DNA of 23,330 nt from Clostridiales bacterium (GTDB lineage: Bacteria; Bacillota; Clostridia; Christensenellales; Aristaeellaceae), in the NCBI GenBank assembly GCA_004557125.1, contig SFET01000037.1:1-23330 (forward strand). Reading direction: 5' to 3'. A program made the position numbers and the translations under genes. Shown here piece by piece: positions 15,407 through 23,017 of the stretch (positions are counted from its first letter, which is position 1; each line of letters begins with the position of its first letter). Below the pieces are notes generated by a model. That model worked only from the letters and a program-made list of their open reading frames with translations. It was not told where the DNA came from and did not search any database.

Positions 15407-16078
15407 ATGAAGGCAGTGCTGTTCGATTTCAACGGAACGCTGTACAACGACACGGAATTTCACCGCGCGGCCTGGCGCAACTTCATGAAGGCGAAGTTCG
15501 GCATGGAGCTGACCGAGGAGGAGATCACCGCCCATTTCATCGGCCCCAACAACAGTGAGATCTTCCAGTATTGCTTCGGCGACCGCTACAATGCGGAGGA
15601 GATGGCGCAGCTCAGCCGGGAGAAGGAAGTGGAATACCGCGCCGTCGCGCGCTCCAAGCCGGAGAACCTGCAGTTGATGCCGGGCGCGCCGGAGCTGTTC
15701 GATTTGCTGGTGGAAAGGGGAATTCCCTTTGCACTGGCGACGGCCTCGCCCATCGAGAACGTGGAATTCTATCTCAACGACCTTGGCCTGAAGAAGTGGT
15801 TCACCATGGATCGCATCGTCTACGACGAGGGCATCCTGCCCAGCAAGCCGGATCCGGCCTTCTATCTGGAGGCGGCGAAGCGCATCGGCGTTGCGCCGAA
15901 GGACTGCGTCATCGCCGAGGATTCCATCACTGGAATCGGCGCGGCCATCAACGCCGGAGCCGGGCGCATCGTGGCCATCGACCGCAGCGTGTCGAGGGAA
16001 TGGCTGGAAGCAAGGAAGAATGCCGGGCAGATTCATGCCATCGTGCACGATTTCTGTGGTTTCGAGCGATTTTTGTGA
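15407..16078 (+). CDS. HAD-superfamily hydrolase, beta-phosphoglucomutase-like
   Basis: A 223-residue haloacid-dehalogenase-type hydrolase with an N-terminal cap inserted after motif I, like beta-phosphoglucomutases and small sugar-phosphate phosphatases. Motif I is FDFNGTLYND: the nucleophile Asp7 is present, but the usual second Asp (Asp+2) is Asn9. Motif II is ATAS, motif III is the lysine of SKPDPAFY, and motif IV is VIAEDSITG. The D-to-N change removes the general acid/base used by ordinary phosphatases, so the reaction may differ or be slow. The substrate is unknown. The ribosome site GAGGTAG is modest. It is the last gene of the ecfA-truA cluster, and I see no terminator after it. Confidence 0.85.
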   Translation: MKAVLFDFNGTLYNDTEFHRAAWRNFMKAKFGMELTEEEITAHFIGPNNSEIFQYCFGDRYNAEEMAQLSREKEVEYRAVARSKPENLQLMPGAPELFDLLVERGIPFALATASPIENVEFYLNDLGLKKWFTMDRIVYDEGILPSKPDPAFYLEAAKRIGVAPKDCVIAEDSITGIGAAINAGAGRIVAIDRSVSREWLEARKNAGQIHAIVHDFCGFERFL

Positions 16079-16097
16079 CACGTAACACAAAAACAAT

Positions 16098-16126
16098 TTC
16101 ACAAGAAGCAAAGTTTATGCTATAAT
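16098..16126 (+). promoter_or_regulatory. Strong promoter of the scaffold/GGGtGRT unit
   Basis: TTCACA (16098-16103; five of six consensus bases) and a perfect TATAAT (16121-16126) have a 17-base spacer, and TG-C precedes the -10 (extended type). This is the best-looking promoter in the window. Confidence 0.8.
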
Positions 16127-16164
16127 AACCGTGTATGATAATACAGCGCGGTTTGCGCATTTGT

Positions 16165-16179
16165 GCCCGGTCTCCGGGC
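16165..16179 (+). promoter_or_regulatory. Leader hairpin just upstream of the scaffold ribosome site
   Basis: GCCCGG (16165-16170) and CCGGGC (16174-16179) form a GC-only hairpin with a three-base loop, five bases before AAAAGGAGG. There is no T-tract, so it is not a terminator. It may stabilise the mRNA 5' end or affect ribosome access. Confidence 0.5.
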
Positions 16180-16199
16180 GATGAAAAGGAGGAAGAACC

Positions 16200-16901
16200 A
16201 TGCAATATTCCCGCGAAGTTGAGGAAATGGTATGCGTTGCCAAGGGCCCCAATCACGGCCCGGCGCCGATCCCGGAAGAGGGTCAGTGGGTTCAGGCCAA
16301 GGAAATCAAGGACATTTCCGGCTTCACCCACGGCATTGGCTGGTGCGCTCCCCAGCAGGGCACCTGCAAGCTGTCCCTGAACATCAAGAAGGGCATCATT
16401 GAGGAAGCTCTGGTTGAGACCATCGGCTGCTCCGGCATGACCCACTCCGCCGCCATGGCCAGCGAGATCCTGCCCGGCAAGACCATCCTCGAGGCGCTCA
16501 ACACCGACCTGGTGTGCGACGCCATCAACACCGCCATGCGCGAACTGTTCCTGCAGGTCGTCTATGGCCGCACGCAGTCCGCTTTCTCCGACGACGGCCT
16601 GGTCATCGGCGCCGGTCTGGAGGATCTGGGCAAGGGCCTGCGCTCTCAGGTGGGCACCATGTACGGCACCAAGGACAAGGGCACCCGCTATCTGGAGATG
16701 GCCGAGGGCTACGTCCTGCAGATGGCGCTGGACAAGGACAACCAGGTTTGCGGCTACAAGTTCCTCTCCCTGGGCAAGATGATGGACGCCATCAAGAAGG
16801 GCATGTCCCCCAACGAGGCCTACGAGAAGAACATCGGCACCTACGGCCGCTTCAAGGCCGAGGACGGCGCCGTCGCCTGGATCGACCCGCGCAAGCAGTA
16901 A
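16200..16901 (+). CDS. NifU-like iron-sulfur cluster assembly scaffold, partner of GGGtGRT
   Basis: A 233-residue cytoplasmic protein. Its middle resembles the NifU/IscU N-terminal scaffold fold: EEALVETIGCSGMTHSAAMA, then GKTILEAL, with candidate ligand cysteines Cys49 or Cys56, Cys77 and Cys106. It is longer than IscU (about 130) and carries an N-terminal segment (1-48) and a C-terminal half I do not recognise. As I recall, such proteins are annotated as iron-sulfur scaffolds beside a GGGtGRT gene in Clostridia, and that gene follows here after 15 bases. A strong promoter, the AAAGGAGG ribosome site and a strongly biased codon choice point to high expression. No isc, suf or nif partner gene is nearby, so the true role is open. 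It ends in tandem stops, TAATAG. Confidence 0.75.
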   Translation: MQYSREVEEMVCVAKGPNHGPAPIPEEGQWVQAKEIKDISGFTHGIGWCAPQQGTCKLSLNIKKGIIEEALVETIGCSGMTHSAAMASEILPGKTILEALNTDLVCDAINTAMRELFLQVVYGRTQSAFSDDGLVIGAGLEDLGKGLRSQVGTMYGTKDKGTRYLEMAEGYVLQMALDKDNQVCGYKFLSLGKMMDAIKKGMSPNEAYEKNIGTYGRFKAEDGAVAWIDPRKQ

Positions 16902-16916
16902 TAGGAGGTGTGCATA

Positions 16917-17933
16917 ATGGCTCTGTTTGAAGGATATGAAAGACGCATCCCCCAGCTCCAGCCCGTTCTCGATAAGTACGGCTTCAAGGATTTTGAGGAG
17001 CTGAAGGCCTACAACAACTCCAAGGGCGTTGATGCATACAAGATCGTCGAAGGCATCCAGCCCATCGCTTTCGAGAACGCCAAGTGGGCCTACGAGCTCG
17101 GCGCTGCCATCGCTCTGAAGAAGGGCGTCAAGACCGCCGCTGAGGCCGCCACCTGCATCGGCGAGGGCCTTCAGGCCTTCTGCATCCCCGGCTCCGTCGC
17201 GGACCAGCGCCAGGTCGGCATCGGCCACGGCAATCTGGGCGCGATGCTGCTGAGCGAGGAGACCGAGTGCTTCTGCTTCCTGGCCGGCCACGAGTCCTTC
17301 GCCGCCGCTGAGGGCGCAATCGGCATTGCCCGCAACGCCAACAAGGTGCGCAAGAACCCCCTGCGCGTCATTCTGAACGGCCTGGGCAAGGACGCCGCCA
17401 TGATCATCTCCCGCATCAACGGCTTCACCTATGTGCAGACCAAGTATGACTACCTCGGCCACGACGTCAAGGAAGATCACGCCCTGACCATCGTCAGCGA
17501 GACTGCTTACTCCGACGGCGAGCGCGCCAAGGTTCGCTGCTACGGCGCAGACGACGTCCGCGAGGGCGTTGCCATCATGTGGCACGAGAACGTCGGCGTT
17601 TCCATCACCGGCAACTCCACCAACCCCACCCGCTTCCAGCATCCCACCGCGGGCACCTATAAGAAGGAAATGACCGAGGCCGGCAAGAAGTACTTCTCCG
17701 TGGCCTCCGGCGGCGGCACTGGCCGTACCCTGCATCCCGACAACATGGCCGCCGGCCCCGCCTCCTACGGCATGACCGACACCATGGGCCGCATGCACTC
17801 CGACGCCCAGTTCGCAGGTTCCTCCTCCGTCCCGGCGCACGTCGAGATGATGGGCCTGATCGGCGCGGGCAACAACCCCATGGTCGGCATGACCGTCGCG
17901 GTTGCTGTTGCAGTCGAAGAGGCGCAGAAGTAA
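16917..17933 (+). CDS. GGGtGRT protein, function unknown
   Basis: A 338-residue protein named after its GGGTGRT motif, here at residues 265-271 within SVASGGGTGRTLHPDNMAAG. The N-terminus (ALFEGYERRIPQLQPVLDKYG) and the glycine/alanine-rich tail (MMGLIGAGNNPMVGMTVAVA) are family features as I remember them. The motif resembles a nucleotide- or phosphate-binding loop but is not a Walker A. Cysteines in FCIPGS and ECFCFLAGHE could bind a metal or cluster. There is no signal peptide, so it is cytoplasmic. The start at 16917 is set by AGGAGG (16903-16908). The constant pairing with a NifU-like scaffold suggests a joint role, perhaps as the client or partner of the scaffold; that is inference. Codon bias suggests abundance. 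Confidence 0.82.
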   Translation: MALFEGYERRIPQLQPVLDKYGFKDFEELKAYNNSKGVDAYKIVEGIQPIAFENAKWAYELGAAIALKKGVKTAAEAATCIGEGLQAFCIPGSVADQRQVGIGHGNLGAMLLSEETECFCFLAGHESFAAAEGAIGIARNANKVRKNPLRVILNGLGKDAAMIISRINGFTYVQTKYDYLGHDVKEDHALTIVSETAYSDGERAKVRCYGADDVREGVAIMWHENVGVSITGNSTNPTRFQHPTAGTYKKEMTEAGKKYFSVASGGGTGRTLHPDNMAAGPASYGMTDTMGRMHSDAQFAGSSSVPAHVEMMGLIGAGNNPMVGMTVAVAVAVEEAQK

Positions 17934-17955
17934 GCACAGCTGCTTTCGCACATCG

Positions 17956-17990
17956 GCGCGCCATCCACTTCAGTGGATGGCGCGCTTTTT
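17956..17990 (+). terminator. Strong intrinsic terminator after GGGtGRT
   Basis: GCGCGCCATCCACT (17956-17969) and AGTGGATGGCGCGC (17972-17985) are perfect complements, at least 13 pairs once the loop is allowed for, followed by TTTTT (17986-17990). Confidence 0.95.
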
Positions 17991-18116
17991 GTGTCCACAG
18001 TGGGTTGACAGTATTTGAATCTTGATGCCGCTTCTCTTGCGTTTTTTGAGAGGCCTGCGGATGAGACATGTCTGCAACAATTTTCCTTTTCCAAAAATAT
18101 TTTACACGCCGCCTTA

Positions 18117-18145
18117 TTGACATTTGCATACTATGCGAATGCAAT
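18117..18145 (+). promoter_or_regulatory. Candidate promoter of the liv operon
   Basis: A perfect TTGACA (18117-18122) is followed after 17 bases by TGCAAT (18140-18145), which matches the -10 consensus at only four positions. The spacer holds the palindrome GCATA-C-TATGC. The weak -10 could mean an activator-dependent promoter, or that the true start lies elsewhere. Confidence 0.4.
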
Positions 18146-18182
18146 GAAATAAATGAAATCGCAATTGCAATTGATGAGAACG

Positions 18183-18218
18183 AAGGTGTTCCAGAAACTG
18201 CGACACCTTTTCTTTTTT
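18183..18218 (+). terminator. Leader terminator (attenuator) before livG
   Basis: AAGGTGT (18183-18189) pairs with ACACCTT (18203-18209); CAG/CTG pairs form inside the loop; TTTTCTTTTTT follows. It lies about 100 bases upstream of livG and downstream of the candidate promoter, so it would stop most transcripts in the leader. A second GGTGT (18219-18223) could pair with the ACACC of the 3' arm as an alternative structure. Confidence 0.65.
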
Positions 18219-18315
18219 GGTGTTGCTGGCGGCGAAAAATGCAGGACGGCGCGTTCAAACATTCAAAATGCCGGTTTGCACAATCATTGCGATTGATCCG
18301 AAGGGGAGTAAATTT

Positions 18316-19083
18316 ATGCCTCCGATTCTGGAAGTCAAAAACTGTACCATGCAATTCAGCGGCCTGACTGCGGTGAAGAATTTTTCGTGCAGTCTGGAAA
18401 AGGGTCGCATCTACGGCCTGATCGGCACCAACGGCGCCGGCAAGACCACGGTCATCAACATGCTCTCGGGCGTGCTCAAGCCCAGCTCGGGCGAGATCCT
18501 GTTTGAGGGAAAGCGCATCGATGGCCTCAAGCCCAACCGCATCGCGCGCCTGGGCATCGTGCGCACCTATCAGAACCTGCGCCTGTTCAACAAGATGACG
18601 GTGCTGGAAAACGTGATCATCGGCGCGCAGATCGAAAAGCCCTATTCCATCGCCACGGGCATCCTGCAGCTGCCCAAGTTCGGCCGCGAGGAGAAGCGCA
18701 TCCGAGAGAAGGCGATGCACGAGCTGGAGATCATGGGCATCGCGCAGTATGCCGACAGCATTGCGGGTTCGCTGCCCTACGGCCTGCAGCGCCGGCTGGA
18801 GATCGCGCGCATATTGGCGGCAAATCCGAAGCTATTGCTGCTGGATGAGCCGGCAGCGGGCATGAATCCCCAGGAGAGCATGGAGCTGGTGGAGATGATC
18901 CGCCGGATCCAGGGCGAATTCGGCCTGACAATTCTGCTGATCGAGCACGACATGAAGGTCATCATGAAGCTGTGCGAGTACATCTACGTGATGGCCACCG
19001 GCGAAGTCATCGCCCAGGATGTTCCGGAGGCGATCCGCAAAAATCCGCAGGTGATTGCGGCGTATCTCGGGAGGGCGGAATAA
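18316..19083 (+). CDS. livG: Branched-chain amino acid ABC transporter ATPase LivG
   Basis: A 255-residue ATPase of the high-affinity Leu/Ile/Val (HAAT) transporter family, acting at the cytoplasmic face of the LivH-LivM channel. Walker A is GTNGAGKTT (37-45), the Q-loop region is GIVRTYQNLRLF, the signature is LPYGLQRRLEIAR (a LivG-type variant of LSGGQ), Walker B is LLLLDEPAAGMNP, and the switch is LLIEHDMK. The C-terminal PEAIRKNPQVIAAYLG is typical of LivG. ATG 18316 follows AGGGGAG; in-frame codons upstream read through the leader terminator and are rejected. It overlaps livF by one base (TAATG). Substrate specificity (branched-chain amino acids, urea or amides) is inferred from the family only. 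Confidence 0.93.
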   Translation: MPPILEVKNCTMQFSGLTAVKNFSCSLEKGRIYGLIGTNGAGKTTVINMLSGVLKPSSGEILFEGKRIDGLKPNRIARLGIVRTYQNLRLFNKMTVLENVIIGAQIEKPYSIATGILQLPKFGREEKRIREKAMHELEIMGIAQYADSIAGSLPYGLQRRLEIARILAANPKLLLLDEPAAGMNPQESMELVEMIRRIQGEFGLTILLIEHDMKVIMKLCEYIYVMATGEVIAQDVPEAIRKNPQVIAAYLGRAE

Positions 19084-19792
19084 TGCTGGAGATCAAGAAT
19101 CTGACGGTGCGCTACGGCGGCATCACTGCGGTCAAGGACATCAGCCTGACCATCGGCGACCGGGAGGCGGTATCGCTGATCGGCGCCAACGGCGCGGGCA
19201 AGACCACCACGCTCCATGCCATTTCGGCGCTTCTGCGCCTGGCGTCGGGCAGGATCTTCTTCGACGGGACGGACATCACCGGCATCGGCGCGGAGAAGAT
19301 CGTGGGCATGGGCATTGTGCAGGTGCCGGAGGGACGGCAGCTGTTCACCAAACTCACGGTGGAGGACAATTTGCGCATGGGCGCCTACCAGCAGAAGGAC
19401 AAGGCCGAGATCCGGCGGCTGATGGATCGTGCCATGACCTGTTCCCGGTGGTGCGGGAGCGCCGCAGGCAGCTGGCCGGCACGCTCTCGGGCGGCGAACA
19501 GCAGATGGTGGCTATCTGCCGCGCGCTGATGTCCAAGCCGAAGCTGCTGCTGCTGGACGAGCCGAGCATGGGCCTCTCTCCGATCATGACCCGGGAGGTT
19601 TTTGCGGTGCTTCGCGCGCTGAAGGACGAGGGCACGACGATCTTCCTGATCGAGCAGAATGCCTTCGAGGCGCTGGAGCTGACGGATCGGGCGTACATCA
19701 TGGAGTCCGGCCGAATCACGCTGGAGGGGAGGAGCTCAGATTTGCTCAATGACGAGCGCGTGAAGAACGCCTATCTGGGCGGTGACGTATGA
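19083..19792 (+). pseudogene. livF: ABC transporter ATPase LivF, interrupted by a frameshift
   Basis: Two frames together give a complete LivF, the second ATPase of the transporter. From ATG 19083, the first frame gives LEIKNLTVRYGGITAVKDIS, Walker A GANGAGKTT, and the Q-loop region GIVQVPEGRQLFTKLTVEDNLRMG. Homology stops near 19436. The rest, LFPVVRERRRQLAGTLSGGEQQM (signature), LLLLDEPSMGLSP (Walker B), FLIEQN and KNAYLGG, lies in the -1 frame to a TGA at 19790-19792. Restoring one G after 19436 would read RAM-DLFPVV and give 236 residues, the normal LivF length. The unshifted frame ends at 19529 without signature or Walker B. It could be a real mutation or a sequencing or assembly error; no slippery site is visible. 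Confidence 0.85.
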
Positions 19793-20685
19793 CGGCGACC
19801 TATTTCTTTACCATTCTGATCAATGGCCTGCGCCTGGGCAGCGTATATGCGCTGATCGCCATCGGCTATTCGATGGTATACGGCATCCTGAAGCTGATCA
19901 ACTTTGCCCACGGCGACATCATGACCCTGGGCGTGTACTTCATCCTCGTGCTGATGAACCGGGTGGGACTGCCGCTGTGGCTGACGCTGATCCTGTCCGT
20001 GGGTGCGTCGATCCTGGTGGGACTGATCATGGAGCGACTGGCCTACCGGCCGCTGCGCACGGCGGGGGAGGAGGCCACGCTGATCTCCTCGCTGGCGGTT
20101 TCGACGATTTTGCAGAACCTGATGATGATGGCCTTCACCGCGCAGCGCCAGGCCTTTAAGCTGCCGGGCTGGCTGACGGCGATCCACATGATTGGCCCGT
20201 TCCGTCTCTCCACGATCAACCTGCTGACCTTTGCGGTGACGATCGTCGCGCTGATCGCCCTGTCGGTCGTGATCCGAAAGACGAAAATCGGCATCGCCAT
20301 GCGGGCATGCTCGGAGAATCTGAACGCCTCGCGGCTGATGGGCATCGGCGTCAATAAGGTCGTCATGTTCACCTTCGCGGTGGGCTCCGGCCTGGCGGTG
20401 CTGGCGGGCCTGATGCTGGCGGGCGAGTACATGACTGTGTATCCCACGCTGGGTTTCGTGCCCAGCCTGAAGGCCTTCTGTGCGGCGGTCATCGGCGGCA
20501 TCGGCAGCTTGGGCGGCTCCGTGATCGGCGGCGTGCTGATCGGCGTGGGCGAGATGATGTTCTCCGGACTGATGCCCCCCGCATATACGAACTACCGCGA
20601 CGCCTTCGTGTTCACGCTGATGATCGTGGTGCTTCTGTTCCGGCCCAACGGCCTCTTCGGCGGCAAGGAAGGGGGGCGCAGCTGA
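19789..20685 (+). CDS. livH: Branched-chain amino acid ABC transporter permease LivH
   Basis: A 298-residue membrane permease, first of the two channel subunits. It begins with the family pattern NGLRLGSVYALIAIGYSMVYGILKLINFAHGD, shows about eight hydrophobic helices, and includes the cytoplasmic loop MRACSENLNASRLMGIGVNK that contacts the ATPases and the late GGIGSLGGSVIGG segment. Length is normal. The ATG overlaps the livF stop by four bases, and its stop overlaps the livM start (TGATG), so the cluster is translationally coupled; the livF frameshift could therefore also affect livH expression. Confidence 0.94.
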   Translation: MTATYFFTILINGLRLGSVYALIAIGYSMVYGILKLINFAHGDIMTLGVYFILVLMNRVGLPLWLTLILSVGASILVGLIMERLAYRPLRTAGEEATLISSLAVSTILQNLMMMAFTAQRQAFKLPGWLTAIHMIGPFRLSTINLLTFAVTIVALIALSVVIRKTKIGIAMRACSENLNASRLMGIGVNKVVMFTFAVGSGLAVLAGLMLAGEYMTVYPTLGFVPSLKAFCAAVIGGIGSLGGSVIGGVLIGVGEMMFSGLMPPAYTNYRDAFVFTLMIVVLLFRPNGLFGGKEGGRS

Positions 20686-21812
20686 TGGAACGCATCAAAT
20701 TCAGAGATTGCCGCGTGCTGCTGTTCATCGTCCTGCCCATCGTCGTACTGATCGCGGCGGCGTCGAAGCCCAACAGCTACGTCACCGGCCTGATCATTAC
20801 CGTGGGCATCTATACCCTGCTGTGCGCAAGCCTCAACCTGGTCAACGGCTTCTCCGGCATGTTCTCCATGGGCCACGCCGCGTTCATGTGCATCGGCGCA
20901 TACGTATCGGCCTTCTTCACGGTCAACCCCAACGTTCTGCACTCCCACTGCAAGGGACTGCCGGCCTGAATCGCGGATCTGACGCTGCCCTTCCCGGTGG
21001 CGCTGCTGATCGGTGGCCTGGCGGCGGCGCTGGTCTCGCTGGTCATCGCCTTCCCCGTGGTGCGCACGAAGGGCCACTATCTGTCGGTGGCGACGCTTGC
21101 GCTGATCGTGGTGGTGAAGGCGGTGGTGGACAACGAGGATCAGCTGACCAACGGCTCCCGCGGCCTCACCGGACTTCAGAAGCCCACGATCTGGCTGGTG
21201 TACGTCGTGATGGTGGTGTGCCTGTTCGTGATGTACCGCCTGATGCGTTCGGCCTACGGGCGCGGACTGACCGCCATGCGGGATGATCCCGTTGCGGCAC
21301 AGACGCTGGGCATCAATCTGGTGTCCAAGAAGCTGTCGGTGTTCGCCTTCAGCGCTTTCTTTGCGGGCGTGGGCGGTGGCCTGTTCGGCCACTATCTGAC
21401 GGCCATCTCCAGCTCGGCCTTCTACTTCTCGAAGAGCTTTGACATCGTGGAGATCTCCATCATCGGCGGCATGAGCTCGCTGAGCGGCTCGATTCTGGGC
21501 GCGATCTTCTTCACCATCCTGCCCACCTTCCTGCAGCCGCTGGAGAACGGCGGACTCGTGATCTTCGGCGTGCAGCTGCCGCAGATGTTCGGCCTGGCCA
21601 ACATCATCATGGCGGTGATCCTGATCCTGCTGGTGATCTTCAGCAGGCAGGGACTGATGGGCAACAGCGAGATCATCCTGGACACCTGGTTCCAGAAGGA
21701 GAGCTACCGCGCCCTGTTCAAGGCGGAGGAGTGGGCAAAGATTCCGCGCTACTTCCGGGGTCTTCCGGTGCGGATCCGCGACGGCCTGCGGTCGGGAAAA
21801 GGGGCCGAATAA
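20685..21812 (+). pseudogene. livM: Permease LivM, interrupted by an in-frame TGA
   Basis: A continuous frame of 374 codons before the final TAA encodes LivM, the second channel subunit, but codon 95 (20967-20969) is TGA. Before it lie the first helices and NLVNGFSGMFSMGHAAFMCIGAY. After it, IADLTLPFPVALLIGG, FPVVRTKGHYLSVATLAL and GGMSSLSGSILGAIF continue in the same frame. LivM homologues often have a tryptophan about here (LPxW), so a TGG-to-TGA change is the simplest explanation. No ribosome site precedes the second part (GTG at 20997). UGA is the normal stop of many neighbouring genes, so a recoded UGA is unlikely. It is a nonsense mutation or a sequence error. Confidence 0.85.
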
Positions 21813-21823
21813 ATCGTCTGCCG

Positions 21824-21836
21824 ATGCCTAAGGCAT
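21824..21836 (+). other. Small hairpin between livM and the binding-protein gene
   Basis: ATGCC-TAA-GGCAT is a five-pair hairpin with a three-base loop, 12 bases after the livM stop and without a T-tract. Such intercistronic structures can mark an mRNA processing or stabilising site ahead of a highly translated binding-protein gene. Confidence 0.35.
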
Positions 21837-21867
21837 TTGCAAATATACCTAGTGGAGGAAAAGAACC

Positions 21868-23010
21868 ATGAAAAGAATCGTTACGCTTCTTCTTGCCCTC
21901 GTGCTCGCGTTCGCCATGGTGACCTGCGCGGTCGCCGAGGAGACCGAAATCGTGGTCGGCAGCATCTTCAATGTGACCGGCGATCAGTCCTCTCTGGACG
22001 CTCCCTCGCAGCAGGGCTTCGCTCTGGCGATCAAGCAGATCAATGAAAATGGCGGCATCAACGGCCGCACCATCCGCTATGTGACCTACGACGGACAGAC
22101 CGACCAGACCGTGTGCGCCAACAACGCCACCAAGCTGATCCAGAACGACGGCGCACTGGTCATCGCCGGCTTCTCCGATTCCGACTATGCCAACGCCGCC
22201 GGCGCGGTGGCCCAGGCTGCGGGCGTGCCGGCTGTGTTCACCGGCGCCACCACCCCGGACATCCCGGATGTGGTCGGCAACTGCGCGTTCATGACTGCCT
22301 TCGGCGACAACGTCTGTGCCTATGCCGCGGCTTCCTTCGCCTATGAGCAGCTGGGCGCCACCACCGCCTATGTGCTGACCGACAACTCCATGTCCTACAC
22401 CACCAACCTGTCCGATTACTTCATCGAGAAGTTTGAGGAGCTGGGCGGCACGATCGTTCTGCAGGACTACTTCTCCTCCGGCGATCTGGACTTCTCCTCT
22501 CAGGCGCAGCGCTATCTGGCGGGCGGCGAAGCGGGCATCATGTTCATGGCCACCGGCCCTGACGATGCTTCCACCGTCATCCAGCAGTTCCGCGCGGCTG
22601 GCGCGACCGCTCCGATGATCTCCGGCGATGGCTGGGATGCGGACCTGTGGTCTGTTGCGGGCGATCTGGCCAACCAGGACATCTACGTGGCGACCCACTA
22701 TTCCGCCGAGGACGAGTCTGAGGTCGTGCAGAGCTTCATCGCTGCCTACACCGAGGAGTACGGCGTTGCTCCGGAGAATGCCTTCGCTGCGCTGGGCTAT
22801 GACTGCGCCAACGTCATCGCCACCGCTATCGAGATGTGCGGCGACGACGTGACCTCCGCCAACATCCGCGACCAGCTGGAGAACATCGAGGGTCTGGAGT
22901 GCGTCACCGGCACCATCACCTACAGCGCTGAGAACCATGTGCCGGACAAGTCCGTCGTGATCTGCCAGGCTGTGGACGGAACGCTGGCCTTCGTCGCCAA
23001 CCAGGGCTGA
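21868..23010 (+). CDS. livK: Branched-chain amino acid ABC transporter substrate-binding protein
   Basis: A 380-residue extracellular binding protein of the type I periplasmic-binding fold (LivJ/LivK, receptor family ligand-binding). The signal peptide MKRIVTLLLALVLAFAMVTC is followed by AVAEE. A poor lipobox (MVT-Cys20, with Thr at -1) leaves open whether it is a lipoprotein or is released after Ala23. The mature part opens with IVVGSIFNVTGDQSSLDAPSQQ, then GGINGRTIRYVTYDGQTD, the usual LivJ/K order, and ends with VTGTITYSAENHVPDKSVVI. The ribosome site GTGGAGGAAAAG is strong and codon choice suggests high expression. It is last in the operon, 55 bases after livM. The ligand is inferred from the family. 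Confidence 0.93.
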   Translation: MKRIVTLLLALVLAFAMVTCAVAEETEIVVGSIFNVTGDQSSLDAPSQQGFALAIKQINENGGINGRTIRYVTYDGQTDQTVCANNATKLIQNDGALVIAGFSDSDYANAAGAVAQAAGVPAVFTGATTPDIPDVVGNCAFMTAFGDNVCAYAAASFAYEQLGATTAYVLTDNSMSYTTNLSDYFIEKFEELGGTIVLQDYFSSGDLDFSSQAQRYLAGGEAGIMFMATGPDDASTVIQQFRAAGATAPMISGDGWDADLWSVAGDLANQDIYVATHYSAEDESEVVQSFIAAYTEEYGVAPENAFAALGYDCANVIATAIEMCGDDVTSANIRDQLENIEGLECVTGTITYSAENHVPDKSVVICQAVDGTLAFVANQG

Positions 23011-23017
23011 TTGTATT

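Larger units (their letters stand above)
17991..18315 (+). promoter_or_regulatory. Regulatory leader region of the liv operon
   Basis: This AT-richer gap of 325 bases has no convincing gene. It contains palindromes AGACATGTCT (18064-18073), GCATACTATGC (18126-18136, one-base centre) and CAATTGCAATTG (18162-18173), a TTGACA box (18117-18122), and an intrinsic terminator (18183-18218) upstream of livG. The 11-bp palindrome lies directly downstream of TTGACA, where an operator would block RNA polymerase. Confidence 0.55.

Noticed and set aside
18153..18299. Leader peptide controlling liv attenuation (an ATG at 18153 with scattered Leu codons)
   Set aside because: No ribosome binding site precedes it, the Leu codons are not clustered, and the frame runs through the terminator tail. 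Not enough to claim.
17991..18315. T-box riboswitch before the liv operon
   Set aside because: There is no T-box core sequence (TGGNACCGCG) and the leader before the terminator is too short for the T-box architecture.
19083..19792. Programmed ribosomal frameshift in livF
   Set aside because: No slippery heptamer, internal Shine-Dalgarno-like stimulator or strong downstream hairpin is visible at the shift point, and LivF is not known to be made this way. A one-base deletion explains it more simply.
20967..20969. Selenocysteine codon in LivM
   Set aside because: LivM is not a selenoprotein family, the expected residue is Trp rather than Cys, and no convincing SECIS-type hairpin follows the UGA.
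20685..21812. UGA reassigned to Trp or another amino acid in this organism, explaining the livM stop
   Set aside because: UGA is the ordinary terminal codon of many intact genes here (sigma factor, SIMPL, lon, engB, pgk-tpi, gpmI, ecfT, truA, ybaK, HAD, livH, binding protein), and no other internal UGA appears in a core gene.
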